Source: Verrucomicrobiota bacterium
GTDB taxonomy: Bacteria > Verrucomicrobiota > Verrucomicrobiia > Limisphaerales > JAEYXS01
Direction: 5' to 3'
NCBI GenBank assembly: GCA_023431185.1
Contig: JAEYXS010000095.1
Coordinates: 1-54,309, forward strand
Length of the DNA: 54,309 nucleotides
Within the stretch, counting starts at the first letter, position 1; every line of letters starts with the position of its first letter. The position numbers and the translations under genes are program-made. Below are positions 1 through 6,924 of the stretch, in pieces. The notes beneath the pieces were generated by a model, which saw nothing but the letters and a program-made list of their open reading frames with translations, had not been told where the DNA came from and ran no database searches.

Positions 1-180
1 GGGCAAGGGCCGGTTCAACAGCCGCACCGCGGCTTTCCGATGATAACCGCACAGGGCGCAAAACTCATCCAGGATCTTTTGCTTGTGCGGCCGACCGGCC
101 CGCTGATAGCGGCCGTGGACTCGCGCCCACGCCTCGCGCATGGCTGATATACTCATGCTCGGTAGTTCGGTAACCACCAT
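1..180 (-). CDS. Integrase-type transposase, N-terminal fragment (cut by window edge)
   Basis: An open frame runs from an ATG at 180 on the minus strand to the window edge without a stop, giving 60 residues. It contains RYQRAGRPHKQKILDEFC followed by a GYHRKAAVRLL segment. I recognise this N-terminal helix-turn-helix style from integrase-catalytic (DDE, rve-type) transposases, in which DEFxxxxGYxRKxAxRLL is typical. An in-frame TGA lies three codons before the ATG; internal ATGs at 156 and 141 are alternative starts. The catalytic domain would lie outside the window, so completeness cannot be judged. The name rests on motif memory. Confidence 0.6.
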   Translation of the reverse strand, partial: MVVTELPSMSISAMREAWARVHGRYQRAGRPHKQKILDEFCALCGYHRKAAVRLLNRPLP

Positions 181-316
181 TATGAGTCAACGTATCAGCG
201 GACTCCACGTCCACCTCCCAGCTCCGGTAACATTTAATTTGAGTCAACTCGACCATGACCGCCCCAGACTAGAAGGTTTGCTTTGTGGTCCGGAACTGAC
301 AGATAATCGGCACGTT
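181..316. other. Probable outer end of the insertion sequence
   Basis: This stretch lies between the transposase start and the next gene. TGAGTCAAC occurs twice as a direct repeat (183-191 and 240-248), and an inverted relative, gttatGACTCA, sits at 314-324 over the start of the next gene. Repeated short motifs just outside a transposase gene would fit subterminal transposase-binding sites. The exact terminal inverted repeat and target duplication cannot be placed without the other end of the element. Confidence 0.35.
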
Positions 317-2191
317 ATGACTCATCATGTTGTTCAGCGTTTGATTTGCTGTCTGGTCCTGATCTGCGGTTTGATCACTTCCGTCCGGGCGCAGGAGGCG
401 CGGATGGATGTGGCGGTGTATGGGGCCACGCCAGCAGGCATCGCGGCGGCCGTCGCGGCGGCGAAGAACGGATATTCCGTCATCCTTGTGGAGCAGACAG
501 ACCGCATCGGTGGATTGTTGACGAGCGGGCTTTCCTGGACGGATGCGCGGACCCTGGAGTCTCTCTCCGGCTCTTATCAGGAGTTTTGCATGCGGGTGGA
601 GCGATATTACATCGCTTATCACGGAGTTGGGTCGCCGCAACATGAGGCGTCTTTCCGCGGTCTGCACGGGGAGCCGATGGTGAATCTCAAGATGCTTTCG
701 CAGATGTTGAACGAGGTGCCGGCGGTGCGGCTGTTGCGAAAATACCGGCTGGGTGAACTGGAGGTCGGCGGCACGGCGGAGCATCCGATGATCCGCACGG
801 CGCAGTTTGTGGCGGCGAACGGCAATGTGATCACGGTGCGGGCGAAGATGTTCATCGACGCGACTTATGAAGGCGACCTGATGGCGAAGGCGGGCGTGAG
901 CTACACCGTTGGCCGTGAGGGGCCGGAGGCTTATGGCGAAAGCCTGGCCGCCGATGTCCCAAAGGGCGGGGACAAGCAGGTGCAGGGGTACAATTTCCGC
1001 CTGATTATGACGGATAACCCGGACAACCGCGTGATGCCGCAAGCGCCGCCGGGCTATAAGCGGGATGATTTTGTCGGGGTGCTGGACCATTTCGCCTCGG
1101 GCAAGATCAAGAAAGTGTTCTCCGGCGATCATGATGGCATCTATCGCACGCATCTGCCGCTGCTGCCGAACCGGAAGGCGGATGTGAACGACACGCCGCA
1201 TGCGCCGGTGCGCCTGAGCATGCCGGACATCAATGATGGGTATCCGGACGGTTTCCCGGTGACACGCAAGCGCATCTGGGACCAGCATTATTATTACAAC
1301 ATCGGGCTGCTGTATTTCATCCAGAATGATTCGGCAGTGCCAAAGGACATCCAAGGTCCGGCGCGTGAGTGGGGGTTTTGCAAGGACGAGTTCGTGGACA
1401 GCGGTTACGTGCCGCCCTTGCTCTATATCCGTGAGGCGCGGCGCATGATCGGCCAGTATGTCTATACGGAGAACGATACGGCCAAGGCGACAAATGACGT
1501 GCGCTCGAAGCTGTTCACGGACGCCATCGCGATGGGGGATTACTCATTGAACTGCCATGGGACAGGCCGGGAGGGCACGCGTTTTGACGGGAAGCATACC
1601 GGGGAATTTTACAAGAGCATCCCGCCGTTCCAGGTGCCGTATGGCGTGATCGTGCCGAAGGATGTGGGCAATCTGCTGGTGCCGGTGGCAGTGTCCGCGA
1701 GCCATGTGGGTTTCTCCTGCTTGCGCATGGAGCCGACGTGGACGGCCTTGGGCCAGGCCTCCGGGCATGCGGCGGCTCTGGCCATTTTGCAGGACAAGGT
1801 GGTGCAGGACATCTCCGTGCCGTTGCTGCAGGACCGTCTGCACAAGGACAAGCTGGCGACCATTTATCTGACGGATGTGCGGCCGGGTTCGTCCTTGTTC
1901 CGGGCGGCGCAGTGGTTTGGCACGCGGGGAGCGTTCCACGGGTTGGTGGACCCTTCGGTGACGGCCCTGGTGAAGCAGGAGAAGATTTTCGGCCAATACT
2001 CCAAGGCGGTGCCCGGACATGAGGTGAACCCGCGGGAGAAGATTGATGACGTGACCTTGGCGCGCTGGATTGCGATTGCGGAGGCGGAAGGCATCGATAT
2101 CAAGAAGGCGGGCAGCCTGAAACGGAAGATGCGCGGGGAGGTGCTGGAGAAGCTTTATCTGGTGAAGTATCCGGAGCCGAAGAAGAAGTAA
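317..2191 (+). CDS. Secreted FAD-dependent oxidoreductase
   Basis: This 624-residue protein begins with a signal peptide (hydrophobic core about 9-21, likely cleavage after VRA at 24). A Rossmann FAD-binding segment follows at once: VAVYGATPAGIAAA (about 32-45), then the ribose-binding acidic residue in VILVEQ and the RIGG turn (63-65). The C-terminal half carries HVGFSCLRMEPTW and a Gly/Ala-rich helix, as in the FAD_oxidored family (PF12831 type) common in PVC bacteria. Such proteins are usually exported and often sit near carbohydrate genes; the substrate is unknown. The frame is open up to 140, but the ATG at 317 is chosen because it directly precedes the signal peptide. The gene starts about 140 bp from a transposase gene, so its promoter region may have been altered by insertion. 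Confidence 0.85.
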   Translation: MTHHVVQRLICCLVLICGLITSVRAQEARMDVAVYGATPAGIAAAVAAAKNGYSVILVEQTDRIGGLLTSGLSWTDARTLESLSGSYQEFCMRVERYYIAYHGVGSPQHEASFRGLHGEPMVNLKMLSQMLNEVPAVRLLRKYRLGELEVGGTAEHPMIRTAQFVAANGNVITVRAKMFIDATYEGDLMAKAGVSYTVGREGPEAYGESLAADVPKGGDKQVQGYNFRLIMTDNPDNRVMPQAPPGYKRDDFVGVLDHFASGKIKKVFSGDHDGIYRTHLPLLPNRKADVNDTPHAPVRLSMPDINDGYPDGFPVTRKRIWDQHYYYNIGLLYFIQNDSAVPKDIQGPAREWGFCKDEFVDSGYVPPLLYIREARRMIGQYVYTENDTAKATNDVRSKLFTDAIAMGDYSLNCHGTGREGTRFDGKHTGEFYKSIPPFQVPYGVIVPKDVGNLLVPVAVSASHVGFSCLRMEPTWTALGQASGHAAALAILQDKVVQDISVPLLQDRLHKDKLATIYLTDVRPGSSLFRAAQWFGTRGAFHGLVDPSVTALVKQEKIFGQYSKAVPGHEVNPREKIDDVTLARWIAIAEAEGIDIKKAGSLKRKMRGEVLEKLYLVKYPEPKKK

Positions 2192-2228
2192 GGGAGGGCG
2201 GTGGTCCGTAATTGTGAAAGGAAGAGCG

Positions 2229-2861
2229 ATGGCGCTCGATTGGAAAACCTTGGAGAAAGTATGTGTGGGGAGACATTCCTGTAAAGTTACAGGAGGGTCC
2301 ATTTTATTTCCCAAAGACTATAGCTGCGGGGTGATTCTGTGGCGCAAAAAGTCAGATGGGGAACAGCCGTCCAAGGATGATAAGCTGGCATACAAGTATG
2401 ATGGGTGGCCGTTCCGTTATGACAAGGAGTGGAAGGGCAGGATCGCCATCGATGGAAATGAAGCTTTGTTCGCGGGCAAGGGCAGGAAGGGTGAGGTCAA
2501 GATCAACCAAGCTGCCTATCCGATAGAGGTCGTTCTGGGGTGGACAGGACAATCGAAGATCAGATTTTTCTTTGGTAAACAAGAGTGGGTTTCGGTCTAT
2601 CCCAGCGTGCTTATGACCGAAGGGGACAGGGAGATCGACAAGTTGGTGGATTTTGTTTCCGGGCCGAATGCTTTCCAGCTCTGCATTTTTCCTGAGGAAG
2701 AATACATTGAGCATTTTAATCCATACGATAAAGGACCGACGGCAATCGCTGCCAAGACGCTGGCTATCGTTGAGGATGCAGCCTGTTTACCGCACAACAG
2801 CACGGACTTTCCTTTATTGTGTCTTACGGTCGGATTGCTGGGGTTTGAGTTTTTTGGATGA
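2229..2861 (+). CDS. Hypothetical protein, 210 residues
   Basis: I do not recognise this protein. It starts at the ATG at 2229, preceded by AAGGAAGAG at a plausible distance; a GTG at 2214 is the other in-frame start. The N-terminal half has KDYSCGVILWRKK and a charged, aromatic-rich segment. The C-terminal end is hydrophobic (PLLCLTVGLLGFEFF) but too short to call a membrane anchor with confidence. No signal peptide is visible. By eye its base composition is more AT-rich than its neighbours and its codon choice less G-ending, which could mean later acquisition; it lies two genes from a transposase. It begins 37 bp after the FAD oxidoreductase and could be cotranscribed with it. Confidence 0.6.
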   Translation: MALDWKTLEKVCVGRHSCKVTGGSILFPKDYSCGVILWRKKSDGEQPSKDDKLAYKYDGWPFRYDKEWKGRIAIDGNEALFAGKGRKGEVKINQAAYPIEVVLGWTGQSKIRFFFGKQEWVSVYPSVLMTEGDREIDKLVDFVSGPNAFQLCIFPEEEYIEHFNPYDKGPTAIAAKTLAIVEDAACLPHNSTDFPLLCLTVGLLGFEFFG

Positions 2862-2877
2862 GTGAGCAGGGGAGAAA

Positions 2878-2915
2878 TCGAGGACTACGATGAGAGCGAG
2901 CACGAGGATGAGCGG
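2878..2915 (+). repeat. Degenerate 6-bp tandem repeat (CGAGGA type)
   Basis: The stretch reads as imperfect hexamers of the CGAGGA / CGATGA / CGAGCA kind. A second stretch of the same kind lies at 12560-12598. Both are intergenic, just upstream of plus-strand genes. Confidence 0.5.
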
Positions 2916-2917
2916 GG

Positions 2918-2943
2918 AAAATAATACGTATCCGTATTATTTT
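2918..2943. promoter_or_regulatory. Perfect 11-bp inverted repeat upstream of the MFS gene
   Basis: AAAATAATACG (2918-2928) and CGTATTATTTT (2933-2943) are exact reverse complements with a 4-nt spacer, ending 40 bp before the MFS start codon. The AT-rich stem with flanking A and T runs could be a weak bidirectional terminator for the upstream gene or an operator for a dimeric repressor. Symmetry is seen; function is inferred. Confidence 0.5.
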
Positions 2944-2983
2944 CGCTTGCGCGGAATGAGGGGCTTCGTTTTGATACAGCCTC

Positions 2984-4480
2984 ATGAGCTCCTCGGAATC
3001 CGGATTTAAACTGACCACGACCCAGTGGCTGGTGTGCATCATCGCTGCCATCGGTTTTGCCTTCGACATCTATGAACTGCTGATGTTGCCGCTGATCATC
3101 AAGCCGGCGATGGCGTCCTTGAGCGCACCGCTGATTGAGGCGGCGGTGGCAGGCGGAATGACGATGGAGGCGGCCCGGGCAGCATGGGCACCTGGTGGCG
3201 AAATGTACGTAAAGTGGGCGAGGACGCTGTTTTTTGTGCCGGCCATCGCGGGTGGCGTATTCGGTTTGCTGGGTGGTTATCTTACCGACATCTTTGGCCG
3301 CCGGCGGGTGTTGACCTTCAGTATTTTGCTCTATGCCTTTTCGGCGTTCGCGGCGGGTTTTGCGACGACTCTGGAGCAGTTGCTCATCTGCCGGTGTCTG
3401 GTGTTCATCGGTGTGTGTGTAGAATTTGTAGCGGCGGTGGCGTGGCTGGCGGAGTTGTTCCCGAATCCGGTGCAGCGGGAGAAGGTATTGGGGTATACGC
3501 AGGCGTTTTCTTCGGCGGGCGGTCTGCTGGTGGCGGGGGCGAATATTTTGGCAGCCAAGATTGCACTAGACCTGCCGGCCATCCATGGTGGGCATGAAGC
3601 CTGGCGCTATACGTTGATCTCGGGTGTCATCCCGGCGCTGCCGTTGATCTTGATCCGGCCGTTCCTGCCGGAATCGCCGGCGTGGGCGGCGAAGAAGGCG
3701 CAGGGCACGCTCAAGCGACCCAGCATCCGGGAGCTGTTCAGCCCGGAACTGCGCCAAACCACGATTGTTACGACGCTGGTATTCGCGGCGAGTTACGGGA
3801 TCGCCTTCGGGGCCATCCAGCAGTTGCCGCAGATTTTGGGGGCGCCGACCAAGGGACATGTGGAAGTGATCGCGGTGGCCAAGGCGGCGCGGGAAGCGGC
3901 GGTGGAGGAGGCCAAAGCCGCCGGCCAACCGGTGCCGCCGGAGCCGAAGTTGCGCCAGGTGGCGGGCAACGCCACGGATAAAGTGGTGGCCGGGGTGACC
4001 CTCTGGCAGGAGATCGGCGGTCTGGCTGGCCGTTTCTTGCTGGCCTTGCTGGTCCTGAAGATCGCCAGCAAGCGCAATCTGTTCCGCCTGTTCCAGATAC
4101 CTTCGCTGATCTTGGTGCCCCTGCTGTTCTGGTGGGTGGCGGGTAACCTGAACACGGAAGGTTCTCTGCTCTACATCAAAATCGGCATCTTTATCACCGG
4201 ATTGCTGGTAGTGGGGCAGTTCAGTTTCTGGGGTAATTACATTCCCCTGGTATTCCCGGTGCATCTGCGCGGTACGGGTGAGAGTTTTGCGGCGAATATC
4301 GGCGGCCGCGTGATCGGCACGGCGGCGGCGTGGCTTACGCTGACGCTGTCGGCGGCGAAACCGCCGGACCCGACCAAGATCGCGCTGATGGCGGCGCTGG
4401 TGGCGGGTGGCTATGCCTTGGTGGGGGCCATCCTGACGAAGTGGCTGCCGGAGCCGAAGGAAGAGGACTTACTCCACTGA
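2984..4480 (+). CDS. MFS transporter, probable sugar or organic acid porter
   Basis: This is a 498-residue multi-pass membrane protein. Helix 1 (about 13-36) contains GFAFDIYELLML. A periplasmic loop of roughly 40 residues separates helices 1 and 2. The cytoplasmic MFS signature GGYLTDIFGRRRVL (97-110) links helices 2 and 3, and LPESPAW ends helix 6. A long charged, Ala/Lys/Glu-rich stretch (roughly 285-335) follows helix 7, longer than usual for the family. The C-terminal six helices are intact. The gene is convergent with the XylR-type regulator at 4486, with stop codons only a few bases apart, and a strong hairpin terminator lies just beyond. The substrate cannot be inferred; the nearby XylR-type regulator makes a sugar plausible. 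Confidence 0.88.
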   Translation: MSSSESGFKLTTTQWLVCIIAAIGFAFDIYELLMLPLIIKPAMASLSAPLIEAAVAGGMTMEAARAAWAPGGEMYVKWARTLFFVPAIAGGVFGLLGGYLTDIFGRRRVLTFSILLYAFSAFAAGFATTLEQLLICRCLVFIGVCVEFVAAVAWLAELFPNPVQREKVLGYTQAFSSAGGLLVAGANILAAKIALDLPAIHGGHEAWRYTLISGVIPALPLILIRPFLPESPAWAAKKAQGTLKRPSIRELFSPELRQTTIVTTLVFAASYGIAFGAIQQLPQILGAPTKGHVEVIAVAKAAREAAVEEAKAAGQPVPPEPKLRQVAGNATDKVVAGVTLWQEIGGLAGRFLLALLVLKIASKRNLFRLFQIPSLILVPLLFWWVAGNLNTEGSLLYIKIGIFITGLLVVGQFSFWGNYIPLVFPVHLRGTGESFAANIGGRVIGTAAAWLTLTLSAAKPPDPTKIALMAALVAGGYALVGAILTKWLPEPKEEDLLH

Positions 4481-4485
4481 GTGGC

Positions 4486-5670
4486 TTAACGTCTCTGATT
4501 GGATTTGCGAAACCGGCCAGGCGTCTGGCCGGTTTTGCTTTTGAAGAGGGTGCAGAAATGCTCGGTGTGGCGGAAGCCGCTGCGTTCAGCGATGGCGCTC
4601 ATCGTCCAGTCTGTTTCAACAAGCAATTGGCGGGCGCGTTCCAATTGCACGCGTAGAATTTCCGCCTTGGGTGCGCGACCCAAGTGCTTCAGGAAACGTC
4701 TTTCCAAGGAGCTGCGCGAGAGAGGAACGCATTTCAACAGCGCATCCACGCCGATACCCTCGCAGGCGTGTTCGCGGATGTAGCGTAACGCTGAGGCCAC
4801 ATGCCGGTCATCCAAGGCAAGCACGTCAGTGGAACGCCGCGTGACGACACCAGCCGGAGGTATGATAAGCGATTCGGCCGACCGCTTTTGGCCGGACATC
4901 AAGCGGTCCAATCGGCTGGCTGCCTCATAGCCGATACGTTCGCAGGCCGGCACCACGCTGCTGAGCGGCGGGGCTGTGAGGGCGCATAGCAGTTCGTCAT
5001 TGTCCACCCCCAGCACGGCGACTTCATCGGGCACAGTGAGCTTCAGTTCGGCACAGAGGTCGATTATCTGCTGGCCGCGCAGGTCATTGGCTGCCAGCAC
5101 CCCTACGGGCTTGGGCAGGGCCTTGAGCCATTGTGCGAGATGGGCTTCGTGACGCATGCCGTGACGTTCGACCTCCAGCGTCAGTGCGTGAAGAGGTTTG
5201 CGGGGTGGGTGATAGATGTGGCAGGACAGGGAGGCTTCCGCGCAAAGCTTGGCGAAGCATTTCTCCCGCACTTCCGACCAGCCAGTGGCACCGAAGCCGC
5301 ACCAGGCGAGTTCGCGAAAGCCGCGTTCGCGTAAGTGGTCGAAAGCTAGCTTGGCGACGGCTTCGTCATCGGTATCCAACACGGGCAGGCGTGAGCCGGT
5401 CCAACTGCCGCAGAGATTGAGGACGGGCTTCTTGAGACGCCGCAATTGATCTTCCAGTTGCCTGGTTTCCACGCGGGCCAGCACGCCATCCACCGGCCAG
5501 CGATGCAGCCACTCGGGCAAGGGATCATTGAGGCCGCGGTCTTGCAGGCGGACGGTCCAATGCTGGTGTTCCCGGATAAAACGGGAGATGCCTTGTAACA
5601 GCCCACGGCCATAAGCGCGCGAGGTCTCGATGAGCAACGCGACATGGCGTTTGGGTTTGGCAGCGGGCAT
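4486..5670 (-). CDS. XylR-type regulator: LacI-like sensor fused to AraC HTH
   Basis: This 394-residue protein has an N-terminal periplasmic-binding-protein-like sensor domain (about 8-275), opening with HVALLIETSRAYGRGLLQGI and including VLDTDDEAVA and VAVLGVDNDELLC as in LacI-family sensors. A C-terminal AraC-type double HTH (about 290-390) includes LSRSSLERRF and AIAERSGF. There is no N-terminal LacI HTH. This is the architecture of XylR and its many relatives in PVC bacteria, which activate sugar-use genes when a sugar binds the sensor domain; here the ligand is unknown. It is divergent from the propeller gene at 5863 and convergent with the MFS transporter, either of which could be a target. 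No clear Shine-Dalgarno sequence precedes the ATG at 5670. Confidence 0.88.
   Translation of the reverse strand: MPAAKPKRHVALLIETSRAYGRGLLQGISRFIREHQHWTVRLQDRGLNDPLPEWLHRWPVDGVLARVETRQLEDQLRRLKKPVLNLCGSWTGSRLPVLDTDDEAVAKLAFDHLRERGFRELAWCGFGATGWSEVREKCFAKLCAEASLSCHIYHPPRKPLHALTLEVERHGMRHEAHLAQWLKALPKPVGVLAANDLRGQQIIDLCAELKLTVPDEVAVLGVDNDELLCALTAPPLSSVVPACERIGYEAASRLDRLMSGQKRSAESLIIPPAGVVTRRSTDVLALDDRHVASALRYIREHACEGIGVDALLKCVPLSRSSLERRFLKHLGRAPKAEILRVQLERARQLLVETDWTMSAIAERSGFRHTEHFCTLFKSKTGQTPGRFRKSNQRR
4510..4542 (+). terminator. Rho-independent terminator of the MFS gene, inside XylR coding sequence
   Basis: AAACCGGCCAG (4510-4520) pairs perfectly with CTGGCCGGTTT (4525-4535) around a GCGT loop and is followed by TTGCTTTT. 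It lies 30 bp after the MFS stop codon. The same DNA on the minus strand encodes the KTGQTPGRF segment of the AraC domain of the convergent regulator. On the minus strand no T run follows the hairpin, so it should stop only rightward transcription. Confidence 0.75.
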
Positions 5671-5807
5671 GCGGGTATGATGGTGAGGTGAACTAAAAGT
5701 GCAATGCTGTGATTTGAGCGGTCTTGAAACCTCAATGTCGAACTGTGAGCGCGGAATGCAGTGTTTTAATTGATTTGGCGCTTATTTTTATCGGAATCCT
5801 ATTTCTC

Positions 5808-5829
5808 AAAGGAGGTGGTGAAGATGTGA
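5808..5829 (+). promoter_or_regulatory. Near-perfect Shine-Dalgarno followed by a start-stop codon pair
   Basis: AAAGGAGGTG (5808-5817) matches ten bases of the usual 16S anti-Shine-Dalgarno complement. At good spacing comes ATG (5824-5826), followed at once by TGA (5827-5829). No gene can be read from this start. It lies in the intergenic leader 34 bp before the first possible start of the propeller gene. It may be a ribosome standby or minimal-ORF regulatory element, or a decayed start. Confidence 0.45.
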
Positions 5830-5862
5830 CGCAAAAGCTTAATTCTTTTCTGTAAAGGCTCA

Positions 5863-6789
5863 ATGACGGCATGCCGCCATTGTGTCACTGTGATGGGCAT
5901 GAAGCCATTTTCATTGAGTCTTGCTTTGTGCACATTGCTGCTGGCATGGACGTCGGAGGCGGTCACGCATTCCTTTATCGCGTTTGGGGCGGAGACTTAC
6001 ATCCTTTCTGGGGAGGGCAAGGTGACGTGGAGTTATCCGGCGAATACGCGGGATGGATGGGTGCTGCCGAACGGGAACGTGCTGATGGCCTTGTCCAAGA
6101 GCAAGGAGTATCCGGGCGGGGCGGTGGTGGAGGTGAAGCGGGATGGGACGAAGGTGTTCGAGTTCAAGGGCACGCAGGCGGAGGTGAATACGGCGCAGGT
6201 AGTGGACGGTGGGAACATCATGCTGACGGAGGCGGGGCCGAAGCCGCGGTTGCTGGAGGTAAATCGCGAGGGGAAGGTTCTGGTGGAGTTTCCGATCCAG
6301 TGCCAGTTAACGAATTTTCATATGCAGAGCCGGATGGCGCGAAAACTTCCGAACGGGAATTATCTCATCCCGCAACTGCATGACAAGGTCGTCCGTGAGT
6401 ATGACAAGACGGGTAAGATAGTGTGGGAGGTGCAGACGCCGAACTGGCCATTCACCGCGATCCGGCTGGCGAACGGGAATACATTGATCAACTGCACGTA
6501 TGGTCATACGAGCATCGAGGTGGATGCGAAGGGCAAGACGGTGTGGCAGTTGAGCAATGCGGATCTGCCGTCCCCACTGATCAAGGATGCGTGCGGCGCG
6601 CAGCAGTTGCCGAACGGGAATACGGTGATCACGAGTTACGGCAACAGCAAACCGGGTGTGAAGCTTATCGAGGTGGACCGGGACAAGAAGATCGTGTGGA
6701 CGCATGAGGATGAGAAGAAGCACGGGATACATCATTTTCAGATTTTGGATACGGATGGGAAGGCGGTGGAGGGGAGTCCGATGAGGTGA
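5863..6789 (+). CDS. Secreted PQQ-like / WD-like beta-propeller protein
   Basis: This 308-residue protein carries at least four repeats built around LPNGN or LANGNTL, each followed by an aromatic Trp strand such as GKVTW, GKIVWEV, GKTVWQL and KKIVWTH. This is the pattern of small PQQ-like or arylsulfotransferase-like beta-propellers. A signal peptide begins at MKPFSLSLALCTLLLAW. Three starts are possible: 5863 (preceded by AAAGG), 5893 and 5899; the last two give a more standard signal peptide. A perfect 10-bp palindrome, CGGCATGCCG (5867-5876), overlaps the first start and could be an operator. No catalytic residues are evident. The gene is divergent from the XylR-type regulator, so it may belong to that regulon. 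Confidence 0.7.
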   Translation: MTACRHCVTVMGMKPFSLSLALCTLLLAWTSEAVTHSFIAFGAETYILSGEGKVTWSYPANTRDGWVLPNGNVLMALSKSKEYPGGAVVEVKRDGTKVFEFKGTQAEVNTAQVVDGGNIMLTEAGPKPRLLEVNREGKVLVEFPIQCQLTNFHMQSRMARKLPNGNYLIPQLHDKVVREYDKTGKIVWEVQTPNWPFTAIRLANGNTLINCTYGHTSIEVDAKGKTVWQLSNADLPSPLIKDACGAQQLPNGNTVITSYGNSKPGVKLIEVDRDKKIVWTHEDEKKHGIHHFQILDTDGKAVEGSPMR

Positions 6790-6799
6790 TGGGGAAACT

Positions 6800-6835
6800 T
6801 CGAACATCCAACATCGAACTCCGAACATCGAGAGA
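6800..6835 (+). repeat. Degenerate 7-bp tandem repeat (AACATCG), copy 1
   Basis: The stretch reads AACATCC, AACATCG, AACTCCG, AACATCG. The surrounding bases are nearly identical to the copy at 12473-12510: over about 43 bp I see two substitutions before a one-base indel. It lies between the propeller gene and the first PSD1 gene. Confidence 0.75.
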
Positions 6836-6924
6836 TGGGAAACGACGAAGGAATGAGCAATGTCTAATGAACCAATGGAGTTGAGGCAGTGAGTTTTAGG
6901 ATTTAGAATCTTGGGATAGCTGTA

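Noticed and set aside
269..1354. Long minus-strand frame opposite the FAD oxidoreductase
   Set aside because: It is rich in His/Arg/Pro with no domain or ribosome-binding site and lies opposite a well-supported gene. The same holds for 18988-20487, 29848-31047 and 6307-7386.
6800..6835. CRISPR-like array
   Set aside because: The repeated units are 7 bp with no spacers, and no cas genes are present.
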